Assembly (NCBI RefSeq): GCF_035222275.1
Contig: NC_085885.1
Location: forward strand, 1,054,001-1,118,000
DNA length: 64,000 nucleotides
Source: Podospora bellae-mahoneyi
Taxonomy: Eukaryota; Ascomycota; Sordariomycetes; Sordariales; Podosporaceae
Reading direction: 5' to 3'
Below the pieces are notes generated by a model. It had not been told where the DNA came from and did no database searches. It worked only from the letters and a program-made list of their open reading frames with translations. A program made the translations under genes and the position numbers. Positions within the stretch are counted from its first letter, which is position 1; each line of letters opens with the position of its first letter. Positions 51,201-62,278 of this stretch are shown here, one piece after another.

Positions 51201-52010
51201 GTGTGAAAGATGGTTAATATGTTTTGGAAAAGACATCAACACCTACATATGTACTACACCCATCAAAGACACTTAACATGACGTATCACCCCATCTCTCG
51301 ACACCCTTGCCCTACACCCTTACACAACACACATACACACACCTTCAACCGCGATATTAGCTGACACATAAAGAAAGGTCAACCCATACCGTGTCATAAC
51401 TATACCTCGAAGCATAATCATCACACCTACAAAGATATTCAAAACACCCATTAGTTCCCCTTCAAAGCACAGTTCACAACATACCATACCTCAACTTGCT
51501 TCTGCCATGCCAATTATCCTGTAGACACACTCACACATCACATCACATCACATCCCATCATCACAAACATCAAGTCAACATCCCTTTGGTATTGTGCGAT
51601 ATAACCACCCCCAATAAACTCAACGGAAAACAAATCCCGTAAACTCCCCCCACCCAACCATCCATCCTTTTTCCCTCCCACAATATCCCTTGACCCCAAG
51701 TCGGCGAGTGAAAAAAAACCAGCAAGAGAGAGAGAGGGAGAGATAAGAAAAAAAGAAGAAAAAAAGGCAGAAAAGAAAACCCATAACGCCTCCCCCCATG
51801 CAGATAGACCTCCATGAAAGAAAACCCCACCGAGTCCCACTTACTCCTTTATCCCCCCCTTCCCCATCCCCCACCTGATGCCTAAACGCCAGTTTAACAA
51901 GTCGAAGGAAAAGAAGAAAAATAAAAAGAAAAGCTGGCAAGGTAAAAGGGAAAAATACTTGATCGCAAATAGATGACGCTGTCAAGTGTGTCGCGTCAAA
52001 ACGACACAAC
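48254..52010. other. Gene-poor 3.8-kb region
   Basis: Only short or low-complexity frames are present. Repetitive bits include CCA/CAC and CAA/CAG triplets around 49450-49580, GGA triplets at 49829-49854, C-runs at 50365-50420, and a GA/A-rich stretch at 51725-51780. The last 500 bp is probably the 3' untranslated region of the SANT array gene. No protein gene is supported. Confidence 0.45.
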
Positions 52011-52728
52011 TTAGCCGGCGTAGCCAATGCCCACATGGCGCCTAAACTCACGAAACAAAAAGTGGTTAGACATGCTCTGAACAAACAGTTCAAACAGAGA
52101 AAAAAAAAAAAAAAAACCAGTCAAACTGGGTGTGGATACAGACATGTGATGACTTACGAGGCATCAGCCGAGTACACCGTCGTGGCAGCGCGGGGCTGAC
52201 CATACGAATCATGGTCATCCTCCGAGTCCTCCTTCTTGACAATCGTATCAGACTTGGGGGCCTCCTTCTTCACACCGCGGCGCTTCTTGGCGGCGGGGGT
52301 GGGATCGGCCTCCTCATTGTCGGTTCCGTTGTCACCAGCAGCGGCGGCCTGACCCTTGCGCTTGTTGGAACCGGGAGTCTTTTTGGCCGCGGCCTTGCCA
52401 CCACGGGCCTTGGCGGGGGTCTCAGGGGCATTGGCGCTGGATCCCTCGGCGGCACCGTCGTTGGCGGCGGTGTCCTTGCGCCGGAGCTTCTGGAGGTGCT
52501 GACTGTGAGAGAACGAGATGTCAGTGTAGGGTTCTCAAAAGGGATCAAGTGAAGCATGTCAGCAAAGTACGTGATGGCCTTGACGGTGCAAGTATAGCCG
52601 AGTTCGTGCATTTGTTCCATCACGGCTCTGAGCTGGTCCTGGGAGGGGCTCAGCTCCTGGACGAGACAGAGGAGGAGGTCGTGGTTGGCCTGGAGGTCCC
52701 ACTTCATGCGAGACTTGTCGATGGCCAT
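52011..52728 (-). CDS. SANT-like gene: sixth variable exon plus constant helix-3 and basic-tail exons
   Basis: Exons 52728-52571, 52502-52158 and 52041-52011 give 177 residues. Exon 1 (53 residues) has Trp10, then LLLCLVQEL, then MHELGY, the pattern of helices 1-2 of a Myb/SANT-like fold. It ends in phase 2 at GTACTT. Exon 2 starts after CTCACAG with QHLQKLRRKD, the basic third helix, then an Ala/Lys-rich tail with several nuclear-signal-like clusters (NKRKG, AKKRRGVKK). The stop after ADAS overlaps a perfect GTAAGT donor. With branch CTAAC and acceptor TTTAG the chain instead ends RHVGIGYAG, the model used here; unspliced RNA would end at 52155. Likely a nuclear DNA-binding protein. Exon 2 is also the only visible partner for the five ATG-led exons upstream. 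Confidence 0.72.
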
Positions 52729-53016
52729 GTCTGCGACTTTTCTTGGTGAATGGCTTGAGGTGATGGTGATGTAGGTGTTGATGTGGGATGAGGGTTGAGT
52801 GAAGAGTGAAAGAGAAGAGAGGGGAGGAAAACTGGGGCAGAGTCGAAGAGGAGGAGGGGAAGGGACGGGAAGGAAATGAGAAAGAGTTGAAGAGAAGCGG
52901 AGCGGAGGGGTGAAGGTGTGCCAGGCAGCGATATTGTGTCGCTTACCGCCGAACGTCAGCTCGATGAGACTCGGCGGAAGGAACAAAAGCAACAGCAAAG
53001 GGAAAGAACGGCGTAC

Positions 53017-53189
53017 AGTGCAGCGCCTTGGGTGTAGTTGTAGCCGCGGAGATTGGTGTAGGCAATGATGGCATCCCAGCACTCGGCTTTGATCTCGCCA
53101 CGCACAATCACTGCTTGAAGCAGGGTCAGGTGTGCGTCGTGATCCCAGACCGTGGTCGGCTTTCCAGAAAGAGCACGTCCAGGTGGCAT
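53017..53189 (-). CDS. SANT-like variable exon 5 (no own helix-3 exon found)
   Basis: ATG with A at -3, 58 residues, Trp15, then LTLLQAVI, AECWDAII, and Gly-Tyr ten residues before a phase-2 donor (GTACGC). The distance from Trp to donor is 43 residues, as in exons 3, 4 and 6. The frame is also open upstream to an acceptor at 53401, so it could continue a longer exon from unit 4. No QH-type third helix is encoded in the 290 bp before the next ATG. A 23-nt segment between a GCCGAG acceptor and a GTAAGC donor lies there but encodes nothing recognisable. Confidence 0.55.
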
Positions 53190-53457
53190 GTTGTTGGGTG
53201 ATGTTGGTGAAGAAGTGGGTGTCTGGTGGTGGTGTAAAGTCGCTGAGAACAGGGTGTGCGTGGTGGTGGCTGTGAAAGAGTATGAGAGAAAGCTGCGGAG
53301 GCTTTTCGAGGGGAGAAAGAACAGATAGCTGGGAAGTTGCTGGCAACGCCGAGAACCACGTCTTCGCTTGATGACCTGGTCATCCGAGTCCTGCTCTTTC
53401 CTGCCTGTGGTCCGACGACTAATCAGACTACAGAAGGTAGGGGGAATGAGTGCTTAC

Positions 53458-53609
53458 GCTAGAGCTGAGCCCGAGAAATGATGGCCTTTGGTCCGGCAAG
53501 CCAGTGCGATCTCGATCATATCCTGCTTTGACGGGTTCATCCACTCGTACATCGCCTGAAGCGCAGCCAGGTTCTGCTCCGCGTCCCAAATTGTAACCTT
53601 TCGGGCCAT
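53458..53609 (-). CDS. SANT-like variable exon 4
   Basis: ATG with A at -3, 51 residues, Trp8-Asp9, then LAALQAMYEW, IEIALACRTKG and a phase-2 GTAAGC donor after ALA. Of the array, this unit has the best local alternative. A 57-nt intron to an AGGCAG acceptor at 53401 would add KEQDSDDQVIKRRRGSRR, a basic segment unlike the QH helix, and stay open into unit 5. Without that, splicing to 52502 would supply the canonical third helix. Confidence 0.55.
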
Positions 53610-53855
53610 GTTGTCCCTGGCCAAACGGGTTGTTGTGATGATTTCAATCGTTGCCGCACGAAATATTGTTTGCGGACGAAAGAGGGTTGACGGACGAAGG
53701 AAAGAGAAAGGGAAAAAGAATGGGACTGTGAAGGAGAGGACGGAATATAAAGACTTGGGTTCGTCTGGTGCAACTCGGACCACATCACTGGGTCGACCAA
53801 CTTTGTCGGTTCACTTGTGATCTCCCGTCAACACCTGTTCAGACGGATAACGTAC

Positions 53856-54016
53856 CGAAGGCCATTCCAGCCAATGTTGTAGCCACGCTCACGCATGGCC
53901 TTCACCAGCTGGTCCTTGTCTTCAGCCGACAAGGGGGCTTTCATGTTGTAAATGATTTCAAAGACGTCGTCTTTGATGTCCTCCCAGCGGTTGATATACT
54001 TGGTTGGTGGCGGCAT
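53856..54016 (-). CDS. SANT-like variable exon 3
   Basis: ATG with A at -3, 54 residues, Trp11-Glu12, then DDVFEIIYNM, KDQLVKAMRERGY and WNGLR before a phase-2 GTACGT donor. Trp to donor is 43 residues. The nearest in-phase acceptor (CCCAG, exon from 53787) leads through untranslated-looking sequence into unit 4. Retained intron gives a stop ten codons on. Confidence 0.55.
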
Positions 54017-54298
54017 TGTGAACGGTGCTGTGAAGGGTGAGATGTCGAGTGTGGTTAGAGGGTAGCGAGAGCAGCTTAGGTCAAGCTGAGGTGGTGTTTT
54101 GTGAACGGGGAAAAAGATAGCAGGTCAAAAACCAGGCTAGCAGTAAATAACTGGGCAGCTTGCTCACAGCCTGCTGGGAAAGGGCGACCACTGGCAGCAC
54201 CACTAGGCAGGGCCAGACAGACGTGGTCCGATAAGGGGAGCAGGCCGATAAGGGGGCCAGACCAATGACGGAGTTGAAAGCAGCAGATGGAAACATAC

Positions 54299-54447
54299 CG
54301 AATCTTGTCCCAATTGACGTCCTCGTGGCCCTTACTCTTCATCTTGTCCACGATCTGCGCCTGGGCTTCCCTCCCCATCTCCTTGCTGTAGACGTCATAC
54401 AAGCAGGTGAGGAGGTCCGAGTTGGACTGATTATCCCAGCGAACCAT
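54299..54447 (-). CDS. SANT-like variable exon 2
   Basis: ATG with G at -3, 50 residues, Trp4-Asp5, then SDLLTCLYDVY, QIVDKMKSKGH and WDKIR before a phase-2 GTATGT donor. Trp to donor is 46 residues. No third-helix exon is visible in the 280 bp before the next unit. The only in-phase acceptor leading into unit 3 (CTAAG, exon from 54074) is weak. Confidence 0.55.
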
Positions 54448-54685
54448 GTCGGCGATTGGTGTTGGTGTCGGTATTGTGTTGTGAGTGTGTGGTGCTTGAG
54501 AGAGTCGCAAGTTGCAAAGGGAATGTGCTTGTTGTGGGAGAGAAAGTAGACTGACTGGCAAACAAACAGAATTTCCAGGTTATGGCACTAGCCAACGAGG
54601 ATCTCGACTCGACTCGACTACTGCAGGGCTTCAAGGCAGAAGACACGGAGAAAGTACAAACAAACAAACACTGCACAATACGTAC

Positions 54686-54870
54686 CGGATGGCCTCCCAA
54701 GTGAAAGGCGAACCCATGCGAGCCATGGTATCGACCACAATATCCTTGCTGTTAGCCAGGCTAACACCTTGGGCGATCAGAACGTTGTAGAGGCCCACGG
54801 CGAGGGCTTCATGAGGCTCATTGCCCCATTTGGTGTTGCCAACCTTCTCGGTGGTTCTCTTGTCAGACAT
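54686..54870 (-). CDS. SANT-like variable exon 1
   Basis: ATG with A at -3, 62 residues, Trp15-Gly16, then EALAVGLYNVL, KDIVVDTMARMG and WEAIR before a phase-2 GTACGT donor. Trp to donor is 47 residues. It is the most upstream unit of the array and lies 580 bp downstream of the complete SANT/AT-hook gene. No third helix follows locally. Confidence 0.55.
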
Positions 54871-55448
54871 TGTTGACGGTTGATATCGAGTTGATCGTTG
54901 TCGAGTCTCTGCTGTATCCGCAGGAGGATGGCGAGATCTGGAGATGGTACAAGATCAGCAGCTTGGATGTCAGGATAAAGTCGAGATCGCGAGAGCAGAT
55001 TTCGAGAGGAACACTAACGCAAGTTCTTCACGATGCCACCACTCCACCGTGCCAGCAAAGAACACAGCTTGGCAAGCGCGGTGCTGAGGTAGGTAAGGCA
55101 GGAACGACAGGGGCAGCCTGGAGATTTCAACGCTCTTGCAAAGGGTATCATGATACGGAAATATTATCCTGTTATTGCTGACGCTGAGATGTTAACCATA
55201 GCCCACCACTAAAGGGGTTCCATACTTCATTTGAACCCTCGCCGATCCTCGCCGATCCGCCAGCGCCATTACCACATTATCATACAGTCGCCATCTTTGT
55301 AACGTCCCAGATAAACCAAACAAAGGAAACACCAAGCCATCAGGCTATATAGTATATATATGACGGACAGATCAAGCCTCACCATAACTACTAAAGCTGC
55401 GACAAGGTGTCAACGGCGAAAAGATATCAACGGGGAAGAGCTAAGTAC
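54871..55448. promoter_or_regulatory. Upstream region of the SANT exon array
   Basis: About 580 bp between the array and the stop codon of the next minus-strand gene. No coding frame with a domain is visible. It presumably holds the promoter of unit 1 and the 3' end of the SANT/AT-hook gene, including a possible last exon (acceptor GTCGCAG near 55395). Confidence 0.4.
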
Positions 55449-56524
55449 TCACTCCTGACTATAGTCTCCCGGCGTGGGTTCATTGTGTGCTGACAGGGCA
55501 TTCATCATAGCTTCATCATCCAGCGAACCACTTTGCGAATCGTCCAGCCTTTGCCGCTTAGCCATATGCTCGTCCGAGTCATCCTCCAGATTAGGGTCCA
55601 CGGCAAGATCATCAGGGGATTCCATCTGGGCTGGTGGTGCGCCACCAGCATTGATGGGCCGAGATGGTGGGCGAACTGGTGTCTGCACCTGAGCCTGGAC
55701 ATTTTGAGCATACATGGGATGCATCTGAACACCGGGCGGCGGAGCAGGCATGCCAGGGATGACGGGCAGCGGAACGCTGGTGATTTGTTGCGGCGTCGGA
55801 GGAGCGCTGGAAACGGGAGCCACCCCCGGAGGACCAGGAGCCACACCCGGGACGGGGCCAGGAGCAACACTAGGGGCTAAGCCCGGGCCGCCACCAGGAG
55901 CCACACCGGGGGCTTGTCCTGGCCCGGCGGCGGCAATGGCGGCGGCAGCAGCAGCAGCAGCATGATCTGCAGCAGTTGGTGGAGCGGGATTTTTTCTTGG
56001 GCGGCCTCGGCCGGGTCCTGGTCTCCGTGTGATGGGGTTCAAGGTGGGATCAATCTTTCTGGGACTGTTGTCGGGGTTGACAGTGCTGGAATCGGCCTTA
56101 TTCTGAGCACGACGAAGGCCTTGGAAGTGCTGGCTGGGACGGTGTGTTAGATCAGATCAAACGGCATAAAGAACATTCCCGGTTGGATGGCCGATATCAC
56201 AAGTTGTATCGCAACAGACATCATCTCGGCTCAACTCGAGCAAACAATTGTTGATCAACTAAAAGGGAGTACAGGATTGGGGCAGAGATACAAGAGAAAC
56301 AGCAAGCAACAGCCACCGGCCAGTGCTAATCATTTACGGAGATACCAGACATGAATTACAAGAGAAACTCACCGACATCCTTCGTTGGTGAAGCCATAAC
56401 CCATGGAGCGCATATGGTTGCCGATGGTGGTCCATTCGCTGCCACTGATGACGCCAATGTTCTTAACGGACAGGATGGTGAAGAACAGGTCCTTGTCGGC
56501 CCGGTCGTTCCAGTTCTTGTTCAT
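55449..56524 (-). CDS. SANT-like protein with AT-hook and Gly/Pro/Ala-rich linker
   Basis: Exons 56524-56373 and 56133-55449, phase 2 (donor GTGAGT, acceptor TCCCAG), 278 residues. Exon 1 (51 residues) shows Trp5, DLFFTILSVK, IGNHMRSMGYG and ends at the same domain point as the array exons. Exon 2 starts QHFQGLRRAQ, the third helix, followed by GPGRGRPRKNPAP, a classical AT-hook (Arg-Gly-Arg-Pro core) for minor-groove binding. Then comes an Ala run and a degenerate Gly-Pro-Ala repeat (about residues 125-175), and an acidic end. The stop TGA sits inside a GTGAGT donor. Splicing to a GTCGCAG acceptor near 55395 would replace the end by a few residues. This intact two-exon gene shows the layout from which the neighbouring array seems derived. 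Probably a chromatin-binding protein; target unknown. Confidence 0.72.
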
Positions 56525-58608
56525 GGTGACAGCGACAGCGGCAGTATCAGAATACAATAATTGGTAGCTGATGAACAGAGTGGATAGCGGCCACGAGAGG
56601 GAAAATTGCTAAGGTCTGCTAAGCAGAGATGCATTTGCTGAAGAAGGCGGCCAGATCATTCAACCGGCGCCGAGACCAGACCAACATGTTCCATCTGATT
56701 GGCCAATGCCACATGGTCAGAGCTTCCTCGCTAGGGGCTGGTACCAAACTCAATTGGGACAGAGGAAGGGAGGGGAAGAAAAAAAGAGGTTGGGGAATTG
56801 GGATGGCGCCTTGTGGTCCGTGGAATGGAATGTGTGAGTGGGTCCCATATTAAGAGAAAAAACCCGAGGTCAGATGATTTGGCGCCAGTATCGCGCACCA
56901 GTGGCACAGCCCCCCCAGCCTGCGACGCGCTGTAGCCCTGAAATATCCCCAACCTGACGCGGATGACGACTGCCTGTGGGCCATTGACTGTCCTGTTGAG
57001 TGATCTCAACTCTTTGTAGCACAGTGATAACATCATGTAGATACATTACCGCTCTTGTGATGACTCGATCCGAGGCAATCGTGACTGTTGCAATCATGCC
57101 TTTGTCCTCTGTACCTACCTTAGACATTGCTCCGGGCGGGTTGCATCACCGCCTTATCGTCGGCGTCTCAGGACGGAAGCTCGGGAGGGGTAGCATCACG
57201 GGCTGCTCTGCACCCCATCATCAGGCAGCCAGGAGGCAACAAAAAAGGCCACGAAGCAATGAGCGTGCGTCTGCCATTGACCCGCTCCCCCATCCCCATT
57301 CCCCATCCCCATTCCCCATCCCCATCCATGCCTTGCTCCCACTACCTACCTCATCGACTCTGCATATTCCGAACCTGGAAATCCCACTCAGTTTTTTTTC
57401 TCTTGCTCCAACCGACGTCTCGCATTTCCCAATCCCATCCGAGTCTAGTGACTCACTGATCAATCTCTGTCTGTGCCGTTCCTGACACTGGTCAGCTGGA
57501 GACAGATTGATTCCCGATCGATCCAGACTTCCCTTCCCCTCCCCCGAGCCATGCAGTTTGACAGATGGTTCACCCACCTGCATGTCGTCGCCCGGACTGC
57601 GCAAGCATCTACTTATTATTGTGACAGCTACGACAGCTTCGACAGCTACTAGCTCACACAGCTGCCGCACCTCGAGGCAGCCACTCGATTCGCCAGGGGC
57701 CGTTTGACATGGTCACAGCCAATGCCTTGACTCGGAGCAGCTTCAACAAGAGATGGATGTCACACCTCCAGCATGTGAGGCAAGGGCCAGGGATCTGCAT
57801 GTCTTGGGAGAAAAGCACTTCACGCGGTAGCGCCTCGGTGCCGCGTTGCGCTCGTCGCTCCATCCCACCCTCTATCGCCGGCTTCTTTCTTGTGTGGGTG
57901 GCCCGGCCTTTTCCTTTTGTTGAGCCTGTTCCCCCACCAGAGGGCCTGTGGACCAGGCAACCGCTGCTGATTGTCTTCTGGAAATGCTATAGATAGATAG
58001 ATCCCTATGCCCGGAAAAGGAGGTCCTATCTGTGTCCAGCGCAGGGTGGCGCTTTCAAACTGCATTCTGTGCTTCACCCACAATGGCTGCTGCTCACACC
58101 CGGCAAACAAAACCTCATGCATCCCCCTCCTCATTCGGCAAAGACTGCTGTCCCCCTTTACTCTCTTCCCCAATGAAGACCGATGCCACCAAGCCATTGC
58201 TTCTTTGCTCTCAGCCCAAAGGAAAACTACATGAGAAGGTTTTTTATTGCTTCTATTTAGGGGGGGGTTGAAACAGCCATATAACCTGCCCGACAGCCTC
58301 ACCCATGGCTCATCTACATTCACACCGCACACCATCCCGTCCAACAGTGACTCACTTCCCCACACAGCTCCCCAGAGCCTTCTGTAGTATTCTGTCGGTG
58401 TGATCCTTGGCCCCTGCGAGAGAAGAAGAGCCTTCATATTGAGCTGGCCACTCCCCTCTGCTGCTAGGTGGTGGTTTTCTCTCTCTTTTCTTCCCTCGGT
58501 CGGCTGGCTTTCGACCGCCTCTCCCCTCCCTTCCACACCCTCCATCCCCCAATCAGACGTCGACATCCTCCCCAACCGCCCGATCGAGAGCCCTCTGCAT
58601 CCTTCATC
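56525..58608. promoter_or_regulatory. Divergent intergenic region of two Myb/SANT-like genes
   Basis: About 2.1 kb between the minus-strand SANT/AT-hook gene and the plus-strand Myb-like gene. CCCCATTCC-type repeats lie at about 57284-57328. A 300-codon minus-strand frame at 57820-58722 overlaps the next gene's first exon and has no domain. The 500 bp before 58609 is pyrimidine-rich, as in a promoter. Confidence 0.45.
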
Positions 58609-59855
58609 ATGGCCCACAACGATAATGCCATGACCCGGTTCCTCTTTGCCATACTCCAGCAAAAATGCCTCAAAGATGTATGTTTTCTCTGCTTCTTCTA
58701 CCGCCATGAAGAGACCACTCACAAGGCCAACTTCGCGTCAAGATCGACTGGAACAAGGTGGCCCAAGATCCCAATCTCGCTCAGCCCATTACCAATGGCC
58801 ATGCCGCCCGCATGCGCTACTCGAGGTTCAGGTCGGCCATGCTAGGCATCGAACCTCAGAAACGAAACAGAGTCACCAAGCCGACAGCGAAGAAGAAAAA
58901 GATCACAGCAGCATCCACCTCACAAAACAAAGCCGGCGATGGAGACACCCAAGACACGCCTGCTAAGCCCGACAATCCTCCAGCGAAGAAGATCAAGGTC
59001 GAAAGGTTATCGCCAAAGCCTGCCAATCCACAACTGCCTTCTCCAAAGTCGGATGTCATCCCAGCCAGCACCTTCGAAATCGAGACGGTCAGGATCAAGA
59101 AAGAAAGGAAAGCATCTAGCACTCCTACCACGGCTACTCTGTCGATGCCCGGGACACCCATCGACACGCCTCTCTTCTCCAACATGATGCATTCTCACCG
59201 CCAGGGCCCAACTCCCATCCCGCCACCTGCGCACAATCACACCATGCGTCTTTTGACGCCATGCAGCGACCATCAATCCCCCGTGTCCGTCCAAGCACAA
59301 GCATCAGACGTGTTGATGCATCACAATCTTAACCAAAACTTCATGACAGCCGCTCACAGCAGCCCTCTAAGCAACACTCACGACTTTCATCAACACCATC
59401 ATCAATCACAAACCCAGCCCCCCTACGATCACCACACCCACCACTTCGACACCGCGAGCCCCACCTGGGGCCACACAAGCCACATGTCGCAGAACAGTCC
59501 CGCGTCGGTATCGATGTACTCGCCCACAAACACGACCGCGACAGCCTTTGGCTACTCCCCATCCGCTGCCGCCCGCGATCACACACACTCACATTCGCAA
59601 CACACCCATTTCTCCCCGCAGCAACAAACACAAGAGGAGCGCAATCTCGGACTGATGGGGCTGGGAATGGGAATGGGGATGAACACAATGAATATGAATC
59701 TCGCTGGGATGGACACGGGGCAGTTTGATTTCAATAATATGGTGATGCATCAGGGGTTGAGGACGAGTGTGTCGCCCTCTCCTGCTCACCCCATCAAGGC
59801 GGAGCATGCGTCGGGGAGTCCCCAGTGGGGGGCGATGGATGGGGGGTTTGTTTGA
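58609..59855 (+). CDS. Myb-like DNA-binding protein with His/Gln/Ser-rich tail
   Basis: Exons 58609-58677 and 58743-59855, phase 0 (donor GTATGT, acceptor GTCAAG), 393 residues. Residues 1-65 form a Myb-like domain: AMTRFLFAILQQKCLKD, then after the intron IDWNKVAQDPNL, then the basic helix GHAARMRYSRFRSAMLG. A Lys-rich nuclear signal (TAKKKKI) follows. The rest is disordered, with His/Gln/Ser/Pro-rich runs and a Gly-Met-rich patch near the end (LGMGMGMNTMNMN), resembling transcriptional activation regions. The intron lies between helix 1 and helix 2, as in the Myb-like gene at 45.5 kb, which supports common descent. Likely a sequence-specific transcription factor; no target is suggested by the sequence. 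Confidence 0.78.
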
Positions 59856-62246
59856 TATTTTTGATACGGAGCCAAGATTGGGTAACACGGTTCGGGAAGT
59901 TTATGAAGAGGGAAGATATTGGGTTGTCAGTTACGTTGATTTTGATTTTCTTCTCTTTCTCTTTTACATGATTGTAAACGGTAGACTGGTTTTTAGACTT
60001 GTCGTCTACATTTTCTTTTTCTGCTCAGACCCTGCCCCTGGACCTTTGAGGAATGAAGGGTGGGGTGTTGTAACATTACCTTTTCTTCTTCGTTGTGTAG
60101 TCGGTTGGGAACCCAGATGTGAACGCATTGAAGAGAGGATATCTTGGGGTGGGTTGGGGTAGGGTGTGATAGTTTGGTATGACTGATTGATAATATGATT
60201 GATACATCTCCAATCTAGTTCGCTTTTGCAAATTGTTGATATCGGTGATGATCACCGTCTCAAATGTCGTGTTTGTTTCACTTTTTTTTCTTTTTCTTCA
60301 ATTACCCTCAGCATTTCGTCCAAGCTGGGAGAAGTGTCTCTAAGCTCAGTTGAACAACACATACCGCTCTAACATCGACATCGCCTCCAGATCGTTCACA
60401 TTGGCGCTAGTCACCAGCAAACTTCAGCTCCACGTCCGATTCCATGAAAGAGCCAGTGTGAGCACCACCTAGGCATCACCAAACCCGCAGAGCCCACAAC
60501 CGAGCTTCCTACTTAACTAGAATTGCTTCGACGGAAAAACACTCCCAAGCTATCCTCATTATGTTCTCACCATATCACAGCTCAGACGGACTCCCATTTC
60601 CAACCCCAAACCCTCTACCTATATCACCACCGTACAGCAGCTTAGACAAACAGTTCTGTCCATATCTTCTCCCTCAAAGGGCATCGCACAGGTCAGACAC
60701 ATTAACTTTAACGAATCGGGTAGTTACAAGTCCCAAGTATCATGCATGGTAATCCGTCTAGGATACCCAGGGGTAGCAGACCTCGTGTCCAAGTTAGAGG
60801 AGCGGAACAACCCCGAGCCAGGCCTATGTCAGCAACACGCGCTGAGACAACCCCCAGACCCCGTAGACATCCGCTTGGATGAATTTTCCGCCTTTCTCCC
60901 TCGCGTATACCTATTTGCATAGGTGTCTTATGGTCTGCACTACCCCTGTTGACAGCACTGGAGTTAGGGTTTGATGTGGCATGTTACCCTTAGCAACGCT
61001 AAACAGCGCCGGATCCACATTCCAGGGGGATAGACCCCCCTTCTCGAACTTAACCACTACCACCATTGCCGTCATGGTAGGCACAACAAGAAGAGATACC
61101 TGCCTAGACATGGGATTGAAGAATGTGAGATACCTACATTCAAGGAGGCAGACACGTTGACGGTTCGTGTTGCGTTAGGAGTGCCCTGGGGGACAAGAGC
61201 AATGAGCTGGAGTGACCATCATGCACGGTGAATAATGCTTAGCTGTTGGGGGAGGGAAAGGTTGAGGATGGGTGGGAGAATTGGTAGTGAGGTCGTGTCG
61301 GCGGGGAGGGAGGGGTTGGAGCAATGTTGGAGTTGTGTTGAGGGGAGCATTGCGTGCAGTGATTCTGGGACGGGGGATGACTTTGGTGGGGTACGGTTAA
61401 TACATTCGTTCAGGCGTAATTGAGGCGAATGTATGCTTTTTATGGAGATAAGAGTCTGCCAGAGAAGTGGATTGGTGTTGATTGATGTGATGGGCGTCGA
61501 GACTTCAGGATGGTGGGACTTGAGAAGGGGAGTCGTGAGAGTTATTGTTTGGAAGAGTTTGGTGCCAGCAATGATTTGATGGAGGTGTGCTAGATTACAG
61601 TTCAAACAATTTGAAGCCTCAGGGTCAGCTTGTGGCTCTAGGGTTTGTGTTGAGCGGCGTCGATAGGGAAATGGCTTCAAATTCTGGGAGGCGATGATAA
61701 CGAGGCTTTGAAGCTGTTCAAGGTAGCATGTGTTTGAGATGCCAGAGTCTATCCGTGATACCACATCCAAAAGAGACTCCCTCTCAGCACCTTATCTTCG
61801 TCCGCTCTTTGAGAAATGACGACCCAATCTACTGACTGCCTAAATCTGCCGAGCCCCTCACTGCCATGATAAGAACATCAGACGCTTCCCAAGCTCACCA
61901 TCAGCTTCTTTCTCCACCTACAAGACACAGGACACGCAATCACCTTGACCCATGTGTAGTCTTTGGGCCAGTTGACTCGCAATGCCGTCGCCGCCTGCGT
62001 ATCGTCGTCCGAAGTGAATAGCCCCGTTATCATTCTCCTGCTCCCTTTCCCACCCCCCGGCCAGTGAGACTCAAGGATTGCGGCTCTCCGTCCATTGCCC
62101 CTTCCCCGCTTAACATCAGACGGCCAGCTTGGTCGCTCCAAAACAAAAAAAAGAAATCGATTCCAATCTTGAGTTATTGAGCAACTACGATCCACAAATC
62201 CTACAGAACTGGTGGCGTAGGACCGGCGCAGGGAGTCCTTAAATAG

Positions 62247-62278
<32 letters not shown>

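Noticed and set aside
52270-53346. 358-codon minus-strand open frame across array units 5 and 6
   Set aside because: It runs in a different frame from the SANT-like exons and from the basic tail. It is Pro/Ser/His-rich with no domain, and is best explained by pyrimidine-rich leaders plus codon bias.
57820-58722. 300-codon minus-strand open frame
   Set aside because: It overlaps the first exon and promoter of the Myb-like gene at 58609 on the other strand and shows no domain or homologous pattern.
61219-61770. 183-codon minus-strand open frame
   Set aside because: It has no recognisable domain, its composition is like the surrounding intergenic DNA, and no splice partners were found. It may be worth a search but is not callable.
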